Below, one piece after another: positions 43,379 to 52,709 of a DNA stretch of 64,000 nt; position 1 is the stretch's first letter, and every line of letters starts with the position of its first letter. This DNA is from Pseudonocardia cypriaca (GTDB lineage: Bacteria > Actinomycetota > Actinomycetes > Mycobacteriales > Pseudonocardiaceae), in NCBI RefSeq assembly GCF_006717045.1, contig NZ_VFPH01000002.1, positions 310,001 through 374,000 on the forward strand, written 5' to 3'. Made by a program: the position numbers and the translations under genes. The notes under the pieces were generated by a model. That model did not search any database. It was not told where the DNA came from and worked only from the letters and a program-made list of their open reading frames with translations.

Positions 43379-43507
43379 GACCGGCGCTCCCAACGACGAA
43401 CTCCACACCGCGCTCGGTCGGACCTGGCGGCAGCAGGCAATCTATTCGCGCCGACCACGCCCCGCACCTCGCCGCCGAACCGCGGGCGTGCCCTACGCGG
43501 CCCGCGA

Positions 43508-44716
43508 TCAGAGTGGTCGGCGCGCCAGGACGTAGAGGCGGTCGGTGGGCGCCTCGACGTCGCGGAGTGGCGAACGCAGGTACCACTCGACGTCCACCAG
43601 CCCGGCGGCGGTGACGGCGGCGACCACCTCGGAAGGGTCGTGCAGCACGAACTCCAGGTCGACGGGGGCGCCGAAGAGCTCGTCGACGTGGTGCACCTCC
43701 TCCCCCACGTGCAGGGCGAACGCCAACCGACCGCCGGGGACCAGCACGCGGGCGAGCCCGGCGATCACGGCCGGGAGCTCGGAGGTGGCCATGTGCACGA
43801 ACGCGTACCACGCGGTGATGGCCGACCATCCCGCCGCGGCGCGCGGGCGCAGCAGGTTCGTCAGGTCACCCACCTCGAACTCCAGGTCCGGAAAGAGCCT
43901 CCTGGCCTCGTCGATCATCGCGGGCGACAGGTCGACACCGACCACGGAGGCCCCGGACGCCGCGAGACGGGCAGCAACGTGTCCCGGCCCGGTACCGACG
44001 TCCGCGACCGGTCCACCGTCGGCCTCGCCTGCGATGCGGTCGAGCAGCCAGCGGTCGAACGGCTTGTGCGCCAGCTCCGCCGACAGCTCCCGCGCATAGC
44101 CGGCCGCGGCGGCGTCGTACCCGGCGAGCACGCGGGCGTCGCGGACTTCGGTGCCCGCGGCGATGACGACGTCCCGATCAACGGGCGGGGGTGGGGCTGC
44201 CGCTTCCGGTAGCGGGCCGAGCAGATGCGCCCACCGGTGATCCTGCTGACCCGGCCGGCGTTCCAACTCGACGACCAGGGGCTCGGACAGCTCGGCGAGC
44301 CCGCGGAGCGTGGCCTCCACCTCGGCGCGGTCCTCGAACGGATGGAGCCGCGCGGTCCGGGTCCGCAGCTCGCCGGGGGTCTGCGGCCCACGCAGCAACA
44401 GCACGGTCAGCACCGCCACCTCGGGCTCACCGATCCCGAGGTGCTCCTCGAGCCGCTGGTGGAACTTCACCACCCGGGATCCGGCGCCGGACCACACCGG
44501 CCGGACCAGCTCGCGGTCCCTGAGCTCCTTCAGCGTCGCCTGCAGCAACGAGTCGTCGTAGTCGGTGACCGGATCACGGCTGCTCGCCTGGTTGCAGGCG
44601 GTGCGCAAGGAGTTGAGGGTGAGCGGGTAGCTCGCCGGGACCGTGCGTTGCTTCTCCAGCAGCGCACCGAGCACCCGCTGCTCGACGGCGGACAACTGCG
44701 GTCGTGACTCGGCCAC
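43508..44716 (-). CDS. YceH (DUF480) - SAM methyltransferase fusion
   Basis: This 402-aa protein joins two parts. Residues 1-180 match YceH/DUF480 winged-helix proteins (LSAVEQRVLGALLEKQRTVPASYPLTLNSLRTACNQ...; LLLRGPQTPGELRTR). Residues about 200-402 form a class I methyltransferase with the SAM loop VADVGTGPGHVAARLA and VVGVDLSPAMIDEA. GTG 44716 begins the YceH part; it lacks a ribosome binding site. The C-terminal half should methylate a small molecule; the N-terminal half probably binds nucleic acid or partners. Confidence 0.87.
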   Translation of the reverse strand: MAESRPQLSAVEQRVLGALLEKQRTVPASYPLTLNSLRTACNQASSRDPVTDYDDSLLQATLKELRDRELVRPVWSGAGSRVVKFHQRLEEHLGIGEPEVAVLTVLLLRGPQTPGELRTRTARLHPFEDRAEVEATLRGLAELSEPLVVELERRPGQQDHRWAHLLGPLPEAAAPPPPVDRDVVIAAGTEVRDARVLAGYDAAAAGYARELSAELAHKPFDRWLLDRIAGEADGGPVADVGTGPGHVAARLAASGASVVGVDLSPAMIDEARRLFPDLEFEVGDLTNLLRPRAAAGWSAITAWYAFVHMATSELPAVIAGLARVLVPGGRLAFALHVGEEVHHVDELFGAPVDLEFVLHDPSEVVAAVTAAGLVDVEWYLRSPLRDVEAPTDRLYVLARRPL

Positions 44717-44778
44717 GCCGGGAGCGTAGTACGCCCCCAGCATCATGATCATCACCGTCGCGATCAAGGGCACGACCG

Positions 44779-46251
44779 TCAACGCCCGGACCCGGTCTCC
44801 GGGTGGTGCAGCAGGGGCAAGGCCAGCCGGAAGCAGGCGCCCTCCCCCAGATCCGTCTCCAGTTCGACGTCGCCGTCGTGGGCACGGGCGAGCGACCGGG
44901 CGATGGCCAGCCCCAGCCCGGCGTTGGCGCCGCCGGAGCGGGTGCGGGAGCGGTCGGTGCGGTAGAAGCGGTCGAAGACGCGGTCGGCGTGGTCGGCCGT
45001 CATACCCGGGCCCTCGTCGGTTACCTCGAGCACCGCGCGGCCGTCCGCGGTTCCGACACCGATGCGCACCGGCGTACCCGCCGGCGTGTGCGCGGCGGCG
45101 TTGCCCACCAGGTTGGCGATGATCTGACGCAGCCGATCCTCGTCGGCGTGCACCGGGGCGGGACCCGGCGGGCCGATGCCGCCCGGGCCGGTCAGGTCGA
45201 CGGGCCGGGAGGGGTCCAGCGCCCGCAGGTCGTGGCCGGCGTCGGTGGCGAGCGTGCGCAGGTCCATCGGGGCCCGTTCGAGGTGCCCTTCCGCGGCGTC
45301 GTCGAGCTGGGCGAGCAGCAGCAGGTTCTCGGTGAGGGCCGTGAGCCGGGTGGCTTCGCGATCGATGCGGTGCATCGCCTCGTCGACGTCGGCGCGTTCG
45401 GTCAACCCGCCCATCCGGTACAGCTGGGCCGATCCCTTGATCACGAACAGCGGTGTGCGCAGCTCGTGGCTGGCGTCCGAGACGAAGGTCCGCATCCGCG
45501 CCTCGGAGGCGGCCCGCGCGGCGAAGGCCCGTTCCAGCTGGCCGAGCATCACGTTCAGCGATGACGCGAGGTGCCCGATCTCCGTAGCGGGCGCCGCGAC
45601 CACGGGCACGCGCCGGCTCAGGTCGCCCGACGCGATGGCGGCCGCCGTGTGCTCGATGCGGCGCAACGGCCGCAGGCCCCGGCCGAGGGCGTACCAGCCG
45701 GCCGCCGTCAGCAGCACGAGCAGCGCGACGCCGCTGATCACGGTGGTGGTCCGCAACCGGGCCACCAAGGCGTCGATCTCGGCCAGCGGCGCGGCCGCGA
45801 CCACCGTGCCGTCCCGCCCGACCGTGGGTCGGGCGACAGCGCGCCAGCGGGACCCGTCGGCGGCGCCGAGGTCGGTGGCCGTGCCGTCGGCGGGGATCCC
45901 GCGCAGCGCTTCGCCGGTCGGCAGGGCGGCCTCGTCCAGCCGGGACGAGTGGACACCGCGCGCCACCGCGCCACCGGCGTTCAGGAACGCCAGGTACGGG
46001 GTGCCGATCAGGTCGAGGGCCGGATCGAACATCGCGAGCGACGCGGTGTCCGGAACGTCGGGCCGGAGGACCGGTGCCTGCGCCAGCAGGGCGGTGAAGG
46101 ACCTCAGCTGGGTGTCGAGCCGGTTCAGCTGGTAGCGCTGCAGCTGATCGGTCACGACGGCGCTGACGATGCTCAGCCCGGCCAGCAGCAGCGCCGCGGT
46201 GAGCAGTAGCAGCCGCAGCCGCAGCGACAGCAGATGCAGCGGACTCCTCAT
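44779..46251 (-). CDS. Sensor histidine kinase
   Basis: This 490-aa kinase has two membrane helices flanking an extracytoplasmic sensor (about 35-165), a HAMP linker, the phospho-acceptor box FVSDASHELRTPL and an ATPase domain with NLVGNAAAHTPAG and DEGPGM. It overlaps its response regulator by 4 bp. Together with the ABC genes upstream it may sense an envelope stress or an antibiotic. Confidence 0.93.
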   Translation of the reverse strand: MRSPLHLLSLRLRLLLLTAALLLAGLSIVSAVVTDQLQRYQLNRLDTQLRSFTALLAQAPVLRPDVPDTASLAMFDPALDLIGTPYLAFLNAGGAVARGVHSSRLDEAALPTGEALRGIPADGTATDLGAADGSRWRAVARPTVGRDGTVVAAAPLAEIDALVARLRTTTVISGVALLVLLTAAGWYALGRGLRPLRRIEHTAAAIASGDLSRRVPVVAAPATEIGHLASSLNVMLGQLERAFAARAASEARMRTFVSDASHELRTPLFVIKGSAQLYRMGGLTERADVDEAMHRIDREATRLTALTENLLLLAQLDDAAEGHLERAPMDLRTLATDAGHDLRALDPSRPVDLTGPGGIGPPGPAPVHADEDRLRQIIANLVGNAAAHTPAGTPVRIGVGTADGRAVLEVTDEGPGMTADHADRVFDRFYRTDRSRTRSGGANAGLGLAIARSLARAHDGDVELETDLGEGACFRLALPLLHHPETGSGR

Positions 46252-46964
46252 ACCCGGGGCTCCCGCATCACGTAGCCCACGCCGTGCACGGTGTGGATGA
46301 GCTTGGGCTCCTCGACGTCGACCTTGCGCCGCAGGTAGGAGATGTAGGTGTCGACGATGCTGGCGTCACCGGCGAAGTCGTAGTGCCACACGCGGTCCAG
46401 GATCTGCGCCTTGGACACCACGTGGCCGGCGTTCTCCATCAGGTAGCGCAGCAGCCGGAACTCGGTGGCGGTCACCCGCAGCGGCCGGCCGTCCCGGGTG
46501 ACCTGGTGCCCGTCGGGGTCGAGCGCCAGCGTGCCCACCGTCAGCACACCGGTGTGGTGGCCCGCGGTCCGCCGCAGGATCGCGCGGATCCGGGCGATCA
46601 GCTCCTCCAGGTCGAACGGCTTGGTGACGTAGTCGTCGGCGCCGAGGGACAGCCCGGTCACCTTGTCGGCCTGCCGGTCGCGGGCGGTGAGGAACAGGAC
46701 CGGCACCGGCCCGCCGCGGCCGGTCACCCGCAGGTCGCGCAGCCGCCGGACCACCTCGAAGCCGTCCATGTCGGGCAGCATCACGTCGAGCAGGACGAGG
46801 TCGGGTGGGTGCCGGGTGGCCGCGGCGACCGCCTCGCCCGCGGTCGCGGCGGACGTCACCTCGAAACCGGCGAACCGCAGCGTGGCGGAGAGCAGCTCCC
46901 GCACGGTCGCCTCGTCCTCCACCACGAGCAGCCGCGCGCCGCCGGTCCGGCCGTCATCTCTCAC
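46248..46964 (-). CDS. OmpR-family response regulator
   Basis: This 238-aa protein has a receiver domain with acidic pocket VVEDE and phospho-acceptor Asp in LVLLDVMLPDMDG, a TAR switch Thr (FLTARD), Lys in KPFDLEEL and a winged-helix domain (RYLMENAGHVVSKAQILDRVWHYDF). It is translated together with the histidine kinase through an ATGA overlap. Confidence 0.94.
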   Translation of the reverse strand: MRDDGRTGGARLLVVEDEATVRELLSATLRFAGFEVTSAATAGEAVAAATRHPPDLVLLDVMLPDMDGFEVVRRLRDLRVTGRGGPVPVLFLTARDRQADKVTGLSLGADDYVTKPFDLEELIARIRAILRRTAGHHTGVLTVGTLALDPDGHQVTRDGRPLRVTATEFRLLRYLMENAGHVVSKAQILDRVWHYDFAGDASIVDTYISYLRRKVDVEEPKLIHTVHGVGYVMREPRV

Positions 46965-47001
46965 GTGCTACTCGCATGCGGATCACGATACGAACACCGC
47001 G

Positions 47002-47787
47002 TCACACGTCGCGGCGCTCGAACACCACGAACGCGACGGCGAGCAGGGCGACGACACCGGCACCCATGCCGACGAGGTTCAGCCAGGGCTGCGGGAAGTC
47101 GGGGTTGGGCACGGTCGCCAGGACGGCGGCTCCACCCAGCGTCGGCCAGAGGTCGAGCAGGCCGTCGAGCCACGACGGGAAGATGCCCTCAACGGCCGGT
47201 ATCAGCAGGACGATCCCCACCAGGGTGGCCAGGGCGCCCGCCGTGGCGCGGATGATCGTGCCGAGGGCCACCGCGAGCAGCGCGATCACCGCGAGGTAGA
47301 GGCCACCGCCCACCACCGCGGAGAGCGCACGCGGATCGTCGAGGGTCGCGTGCGGGACCCCGGCTGCTGCGAAGCCGGCCTGCCCGATGAGGAAGGCCGC
47401 GAACATCAGCGCCTGCCCGGCCACCAGCGCGACGGCCGCGACCACCGCCACCTTCGCGCCCAGCAGCCGGTGCCTGCGCGGCGTGGCGCTCAGCGACGTC
47501 CGCATCAGGCCGGTCGCGTACTCGGACGTGACCACGAGGACCCCCAGCACCCCGATGATCAGCTGGGCGACGAAGTACATCATCAGGCTGCGGTACGTCG
47601 GGTCCCAGTCCTGCCGTTCCTCGGCCGTCCCGGTGACGTACGACTGCCCGGCGGGGTCCATGGACAGGAGCGTGAGGCCGAGCCCGACCACGACGAGGCC
47701 GGCGAGGGTGAGCCAGGTCGAGCGCAGGCTGCGGAACTTGATCCACTCGCCGCGCAGCGTGTCGGCGAAGGCGGGGCTGGTGCTCAT
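47002..47787 (-). CDS. ABC-2 type transporter permease
   Basis: This 261-aa protein has a cytoplasmic start (LRGEWIKFRSLRSTWLTL) and six membrane helices, as in permeases paired with bacitracin- or lantibiotic-type ATPases. The 4-bp overlap with the ATPase gene upstream supports a complex. It is followed by the response regulator 37 bp later. Confidence 0.88.
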   Translation of the reverse strand: MSTSPAFADTLRGEWIKFRSLRSTWLTLAGLVVVGLGLTLLSMDPAGQSYVTGTAEERQDWDPTYRSLMMYFVAQLIIGVLGVLVVTSEYATGLMRTSLSATPRRHRLLGAKVAVVAAVALVAGQALMFAAFLIGQAGFAAAGVPHATLDDPRALSAVVGGGLYLAVIALLAVALGTIIRATAGALATLVGIVLLIPAVEGIFPSWLDGLLDLWPTLGGAAVLATVPNPDFPQPWLNLVGMGAGVVALLAVAFVVFERRDV

Positions 47788-48698
47788 GCCGTGGCTCCCT
47801 GGTACTCGACGCTGTCACTGGTCAGCTCCATGAAGGCGTCCTCCAGGGAGGCGTGCCGCGGCGCGAGCTCGCTGAGCGCGACGCCGTGGTAGGCGGCGAG
47901 CTTGCCGATCTGCGCGCCGGTCATGCCGGAGACGACCAGGGACGAGTCCGCCCCTTCCCGGACGGTCGCGCCCGCGGCCGACAGCCGGAGCGCGAACGCG
48001 GCGGCATCGTCGGTGCGCACGAGCACGGTGCCCTCCCCGTTGGCCCGCATGAACTCGCTCATGCCCGTGTCGGCGATCAGCCGGCCGCGCCCGATGACCA
48101 CCAGGTGGTCGGCGGTCTGCGCCATCTCGCTCATGAGGTGGCTGGAGACGAGCACCGCCCGGCCCTCGCGGGCGAGCGACCGCATGAAGTCCCGGATCCA
48201 GCGGATGCCCTCCGGGTCGAGGCCGTTCACCGGCTCGTCGAAGATCAGCACCCGCGGGTCGCCGAGCAGCGTCGCCGCGATCCCGAGCCGCTGCCGCATG
48301 CCGAGCGAGAACTCCCCGGCACGGCGACGGGCCACCCCGTCCATGCCGGTACGGGCCAGCACCTCGGCGACCCGGCGGCGCGGAAGGCCGTTGCTCGCGG
48401 CCAGCGCGAGCAGGTGGTCGTACGCCGTCCGGCCACCGTGCACCGCACCGGCGTCCAGCAGCGCGCCCACCTCGGTCAGCGGCACGGGCAGGTCCCGGTA
48501 GCGCCGGCCGCCGATGGTGACCGAACCCCCGCTCGGGGCGGCCAGACCCATGATCATCCGCATCGTGGTGGACTTGCCTGCGCCGTTGGGACCGAGGAAC
48601 CCGGTGACCTGCCCGGCGGAGACGGTGAACGACAGGTCGTCCACCACGGTCCGGGGCCCGTACCGCTTGGTCAGCTTTCTCACTTCGATGCTCGCCAC
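47784..48698 (-). CDS. ABC transporter ATPase
   Basis: This 304-aa ATPase has Walker A GPNGAGKST, Walker B VLIFDEPVNGLD and H-loop SSHLMSEM. The signature is FSLGMRQRLG, the variant common in DRA-type drug and lantibiotic exporters. The last 80 residues form the usual accessory tail. With its permease and the adjacent two-component system it looks like a resistance or export module. Confidence 0.92.
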   Translation of the reverse strand: MASIEVRKLTKRYGPRTVVDDLSFTVSAGQVTGFLGPNGAGKSTTMRMIMGLAAPSGGSVTIGGRRYRDLPVPLTEVGALLDAGAVHGGRTAYDHLLALAASNGLPRRRVAEVLARTGMDGVARRRAGEFSLGMRQRLGIAATLLGDPRVLIFDEPVNGLDPEGIRWIRDFMRSLAREGRAVLVSSHLMSEMAQTADHLVVIGRGRLIADTGMSEFMRANGEGTVLVRTDDAAAFALRLSAAGATVREGADSSLVVSGMTGAQIGKLAAYHGVALSELAPRHASLEDAFMELTSDSVEYQGATA

Positions 48699-48875
48699 AG
48701 CCGGGATCGTGGCGGCCCGCGCCGGCCGGTTCCTGGGAGCTTCTGTGCGAACCCTGTGAATCCACGGCTCCGAGCCCGCCCCGCGGGCCCCTCAGCCGCG
48801 GGACTCACAGGAAGGTCTCCGAGAGGTGTTCGGAAGGAGGGGTTGCATCCGAGCGGAGCGACGACCTAGATTTTA

Positions 48876-48887
48876 TCAAATGTTTGA
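48876..48887. promoter_or_regulatory. GntR-type operator candidate at the CoA-transferase start
   Basis: TCAAA-TG-TTTGA is a perfect 5-bp dyad that overlaps the ATG of the first gene of the catabolic operon. FCD/FadR-type GntR proteins often bind short AT-rich dyads like this, and a GntR gene is the last gene of the operon. Confidence 0.5.
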
Positions 48888-50160
48888 CACGACTGAGGCC
48901 TCCGAGCTCCCGCTCTCCGGAGTGCGGGTCGTCGACGCGGCGACGATCTACGCCGGCCCGATGATCGCGACCCTCCTCGGGGACTTCGGCGCCGACGTGG
49001 TCAAGGTCGAGCACCCCCGCGGCGACGGCCTGCGCTCCTGGGCGTGGCACAAGGACGGCGAGTCGCTGTGGTGGGCCCTCGTCGGGCGCAACAAGCGCGC
49101 GATCACGCTCGCGCTGTCCGATCCGCGCGGCGCGGACCTGCTGCGGCAGCTGCTGGCCGAGACCGACGTCTTCGTCGAGAGCTTCCGCCCGGGCACGCTC
49201 GAACGCTGGGGGCTCGCCCCCGACGACCTGCTGCGGGTCAACCCGCGGCTCGTGGTCGTGCGCGTCTCCGGGTTCGGCCAGACCGGCCCGTACCGGACGC
49301 GACCCGGCTTCGGCACCCTCGCAGAGGCGATCTCCGGCTTCGCCGACACCAACGGGCAGGCGGACGGGCCGCCGGTACTCCCCCAGTGGCCGCTCGCCGA
49401 CGGCGTCGCCGCCCTCGCAGGCGCGTTCGCGACGATGACGGCCCTGCGCCACGCCGAACGCACGGGCGAGGGGCAGGTCGTCGACCTGTCGATCTACGAA
49501 CCGCTGTTCTGGATCCTCGGCGCCCAGACCACCGCCCACGACCAGCTCGGCATCGTGCCGAGCCGCCAGGGCAGCCGCACCGCCTTCAACGTGCCGCGCG
49601 AGTGCTACCGCACGCGGGACGGGCGCTGGGTCGCGCTGTCGGGTGCGACCGCCGCCACCGGACGGCGGATCCTGCGGGCGGTCGGACGCGACGACCTCGC
49701 CGACGCGCCGTGGTTCGACGAGATCACCGGGCGCATCGCCCACCGCGACGAGATCGACGAGGCCATCGCGAGCTGGGTCGCCGAGCGCGACAACGACGAC
49801 GTCCTCGCGACGTTCGAGGCGGCGGGCGCCACCGTGGGGCCGGTCTACTCCATCGCCGACATCGCCACCGACCCGCACTTCGACGAGCGGGGCAGCATCA
49901 CCACCGTCGAGCACCCCGCACTGGGCCCCCTGCGGATGCAGGGCCTCATCGCGAACCTCACCCGCACCCCTGGCCGCATCCGCAGCACCGGGCCGCTCTT
50001 GGGCGAGCACAACGACGAGATCCTGCGCGACCTGCTGGGGTGCCCGCCCGACGAGCTCGCGCTGCTCGAGTCCGAGAGCGTCGTCGGGCCGACCGGCACC
50101 CGGCGGGAGGCCCCGTCGCCCGAACCCGCCCCGGACGCACCCCCCGTCCGCACGAGCTGA
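48880..50160 (+). CDS. Class III (CaiB/BaiF) CoA-transferase
   Basis: This 426-aa protein starts with LSGVRVVDAATIYAGPMIATLLGDFGADVVKVEHPRGD, the family signature. It continues with the active-site region GQVVDLSIYE (Asp202 at the expected catalytic position) and YSIADIATDPHFDERG. It transfers CoA between carboxylic acids through an aspartyl-CoA intermediate. It opens a seven-gene plus-strand operon and would activate the acid made by the dehydrogenases. Confidence 0.92.
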   Translation: MFDTTEASELPLSGVRVVDAATIYAGPMIATLLGDFGADVVKVEHPRGDGLRSWAWHKDGESLWWALVGRNKRAITLALSDPRGADLLRQLLAETDVFVESFRPGTLERWGLAPDDLLRVNPRLVVVRVSGFGQTGPYRTRPGFGTLAEAISGFADTNGQADGPPVLPQWPLADGVAALAGAFATMTALRHAERTGEGQVVDLSIYEPLFWILGAQTTAHDQLGIVPSRQGSRTAFNVPRECYRTRDGRWVALSGATAATGRRILRAVGRDDLADAPWFDEITGRIAHRDEIDEAIASWVAERDNDDVLATFEAAGATVGPVYSIADIATDPHFDERGSITTVEHPALGPLRMQGLIANLTRTPGRIRSTGPLLGEHNDEILRDLLGCPPDELALLESESVVGPTGTRREAPSPEPAPDAPPVRTS

Positions 50161-50198
50161 CCGAACGGCATCGCATCTCAAGGAAGAGGACACCCCGG

Positions 50199-51527
50199 AT
50201 GTCGACAACAGCCCCACCCGAGCCACGGCAGGTCCGCCGCGTCGCCCTCGCCAGCGGCATCGGCACGATGCTCGAGTACTACGACTTCTACCTCTACGGA
50301 GCGCTCTCGGCCACGATCTTCGGTTCGCTGTTCTTCCACAGCACCGACCCGGCGGTCGGCACCCTGCTCGCACTGGCCACCTTCGGTGTCGGCTTCGTCG
50401 CCCGCCCGCTGGGTGGGGTGATCGCCGGGCACTTCGGGGACCGCGTCGGGCGCAAGTCGGTGCTGATCGCCACGCTGGGGCTGATGGGTGCCGCGACCGT
50501 CGGGATCGGCCTGCTGCCCACCTACGAGACCATCGGCATGGCCGCTCCGATCCTGCTCGTCACGCTGCGCCTCCTGCAGGGCCTCGCCCACGGCGGGGAG
50601 TGGGGCGGGGCGGCGATCATGACGGTCGAGCACGCCCCCGAGGGCCGGCGCGCCTTCTACGGCACCTGGCCGCAGATGGGCGTCTACGCGGGGATCGTCG
50701 TGTCGAACCTCGTGCTCGGCGCCTTCCTGCTCCTCCCGGAGGACCAGTTCCGATCATGGGGCTGGCGCGTCCCGTTCCTGCTCGGCTTCGTGCTCGTGGT
50801 CGTCGGGCTGTACCTGCGTCGGTCGATCACGGAGTCACCGGAGTTCACGCGCGCCGCCGCCGAGGCCCGGGAACCGGTCAAGGTCCCGATCGTCGAGGCC
50901 CTGCGCACGAGTGGACGCGGCGTCTTCGTCACCTTCGGCGCCAAGGCGGCCGAGACCGGCACGTTCTACCTGATCACGGTGTTCGCCCTCACCCTCGCGA
51001 ACCGCGAGTCCGGGCCCGGCCAGAGCGTCGCGCTGAACGGCGTGCTCGTCGCGAGCCTCGCCGCGATCTGCACCGTGGGCCTGTTCGGCGTGCTCGCCGA
51101 CCGCGTCGGTCGCAGGCCGGTGTACGTCTTCGGCGCCGCGTTCATGGCGGTGTTCGCCTTCCCCTTCTTCTGGCTCGTCGGCACCGGTTCCTCCGGTGCG
51201 CTGTGGGTCGCGCTGGTCGTCGGGCTCGCGGTCGGCCACGCCTCGATGTACGGCGCCCAGACCCAGTACTTCTCAGAGCTGTTCCAGGCGCGCGTCCGCT
51301 ACAGCGGCGCCTCGCTCGGCTACCAGCTCGGCGCGGCGCTCATCGGCGGGTTCACCCCGCTCATCGCCGCCGCCCTGATGCTGCGCTCGGGCGGCGAACC
51401 CTGGCCCGTCGCGCTCTACATCATCGGACTGTGCCTGGTGACGGTCCTGGTCATCACACTGTGGGGCCGGGTCCGCACCCGCACGACGACGCCGGCACCC
51501 GCGGCCGGCGCACCCACCGCGTTGTGA
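50199..51527 (+). CDS. MHS-family MFS transporter
   Basis: This 442-aa permease has the family opening GIGTMLEYYDFYLYGALSA, the loop GHFGDRVGRKSVL between helices 2 and 3, and twelve predicted helices. MHS transporters import carboxylates, betaines or similar small acids with protons. Within this operon it probably brings in the catabolic substrate. It begins 38 bp after the CoA-transferase gene with AGGAAGAGG upstream. Confidence 0.92.
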   Translation: MSTTAPPEPRQVRRVALASGIGTMLEYYDFYLYGALSATIFGSLFFHSTDPAVGTLLALATFGVGFVARPLGGVIAGHFGDRVGRKSVLIATLGLMGAATVGIGLLPTYETIGMAAPILLVTLRLLQGLAHGGEWGGAAIMTVEHAPEGRRAFYGTWPQMGVYAGIVVSNLVLGAFLLLPEDQFRSWGWRVPFLLGFVLVVVGLYLRRSITESPEFTRAAAEAREPVKVPIVEALRTSGRGVFVTFGAKAAETGTFYLITVFALTLANRESGPGQSVALNGVLVASLAAICTVGLFGVLADRVGRRPVYVFGAAFMAVFAFPFFWLVGTGSSGALWVALVVGLAVGHASMYGAQTQYFSELFQARVRYSGASLGYQLGAALIGGFTPLIAAALMLRSGGEPWPVALYIIGLCLVTVLVITLWGRVRTRTTTPAPAAGAPTAL

Positions 51528-51541
51528 AGGAGATCCGGCAG

Positions 51542-52663
51542 ATGACGACCATCCCCGACCACACGCTCGCGGCGGTCGTCCGCGCGTTCGGCGAGCCGAT
51601 CGGTATCGAGGAGGTGCCGGTGCCGCCCACGGTCGAGGCGGGCGGCCTGCTCGTCGAGGTCGTGGCGTGCTCCCTGTGCGGCACGGACGTGCACTGCTGG
51701 GAAGGCTCCTTGGCCCTCGACATCCGGCTGCCCCTGATCCTCGGGCACGAGATGGTCGGGAGGATCGTCGCGATCGGCGAGGGCGCGAACGTCGACTCCG
51801 TCGGCCAGGACCTGCGGATCGGCGACCGCGTGATCTGGACGCACTCGTTCTGCGGGCGCTGCGAGATGTGCACGCGCAAGCGGCCCGCGATGTGCCTGAA
51901 GCGCACCGCGTACGGCCACGTCTCGATGCAGGAGTGGCCGTACCTGATGGGCGGGTTCGCCCGGCACTCCTACGTGCTGCCGGGATCGGGCCGGGTGCGC
52001 GTGCCCGATGCGATCCCGGACGCGCTGGCCAGCATGGCCAGCTGCGCGCTGCGCTCCGTGGTCAACGCCGTCGAGCAGGCCGGCCGGGTCGGCCCGGAGC
52101 ACACCGTGGTCGTGCAGGGGGCGGGCCCGCTCGGGATCCTCGCCACCGGGCTCTTCGCCCAGGCAGGCGCGGGGCGGGTCGTGACGGTCGGCGCGCCCGC
52201 AGCACGCCTGCAGCTCGCGACGGAGTTCGGCGCCGACGAGGTGATCTCGCTCGAGGACACGCCCGATCCCGCCGACCGGCTCGCGCGCGTCCGCGAGGCG
52301 ACCGACGGGCTGGGGGCCGACCTCGTGGCGGAGTTCTCCGGGCACCCGGCCGCCTTCGCCGAGGGGGTCGAGATGGCCGGTCTCGGGGCCCGCTACCTCG
52401 TGGTGGGCCAGCTCGGATCCGGCACCACGCCGATCGCACCCGGCACGATCACGAAGAAGAACCTCACCGTGATCGGCTCGTTCTCCGGCGACGTCTCGCA
52501 CTACCACAAGGCGCTCACGGTGCTGGAGCGCTACGCCGACCGGCTGCCCTTCGACCGGCTCATCAGCGGGCAGTACCCGCTCGAGCAGGTCAACGACGTG
52601 ATCTCGCGCATGCAGGCGTTCCAGGAGATCAAGCCCGTCCTGCTGCCCGCCGCCACCTCATGA
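51542..52663 (+). CDS. Zinc-dependent alcohol dehydrogenase (MDR)
   Basis: This 373-aa medium-chain dehydrogenase has the catalytic-zinc segment ACSLCGTDVHCWEG and GHEMVGRI, the structural-zinc cluster CGRCEMC...C and the cofactor loop VVVQGAGPLGILATGL. It oxidises an alcohol to an aldehyde or ketone with NAD(P). AAGGAG precedes the ATG. Followed by an aldehyde dehydrogenase, it should provide the first oxidation step of the pathway. Confidence 0.92.
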   Translation: MTTIPDHTLAAVVRAFGEPIGIEEVPVPPTVEAGGLLVEVVACSLCGTDVHCWEGSLALDIRLPLILGHEMVGRIVAIGEGANVDSVGQDLRIGDRVIWTHSFCGRCEMCTRKRPAMCLKRTAYGHVSMQEWPYLMGGFARHSYVLPGSGRVRVPDAIPDALASMASCALRSVVNAVEQAGRVGPEHTVVVQGAGPLGILATGLFAQAGAGRVVTVGAPAARLQLATEFGADEVISLEDTPDPADRLARVREATDGLGADLVAEFSGHPAAFAEGVEMAGLGARYLVVGQLGSGTTPIAPGTITKKNLTVIGSFSGDVSHYHKALTVLERYADRLPFDRLISGQYPLEQVNDVISRMQAFQEIKPVLLPAATS

Positions 52664-52709
52664 CACCACGCACCATGACACCACGCACGTTCGCAGGAGG
52701 TTCTCCTCG

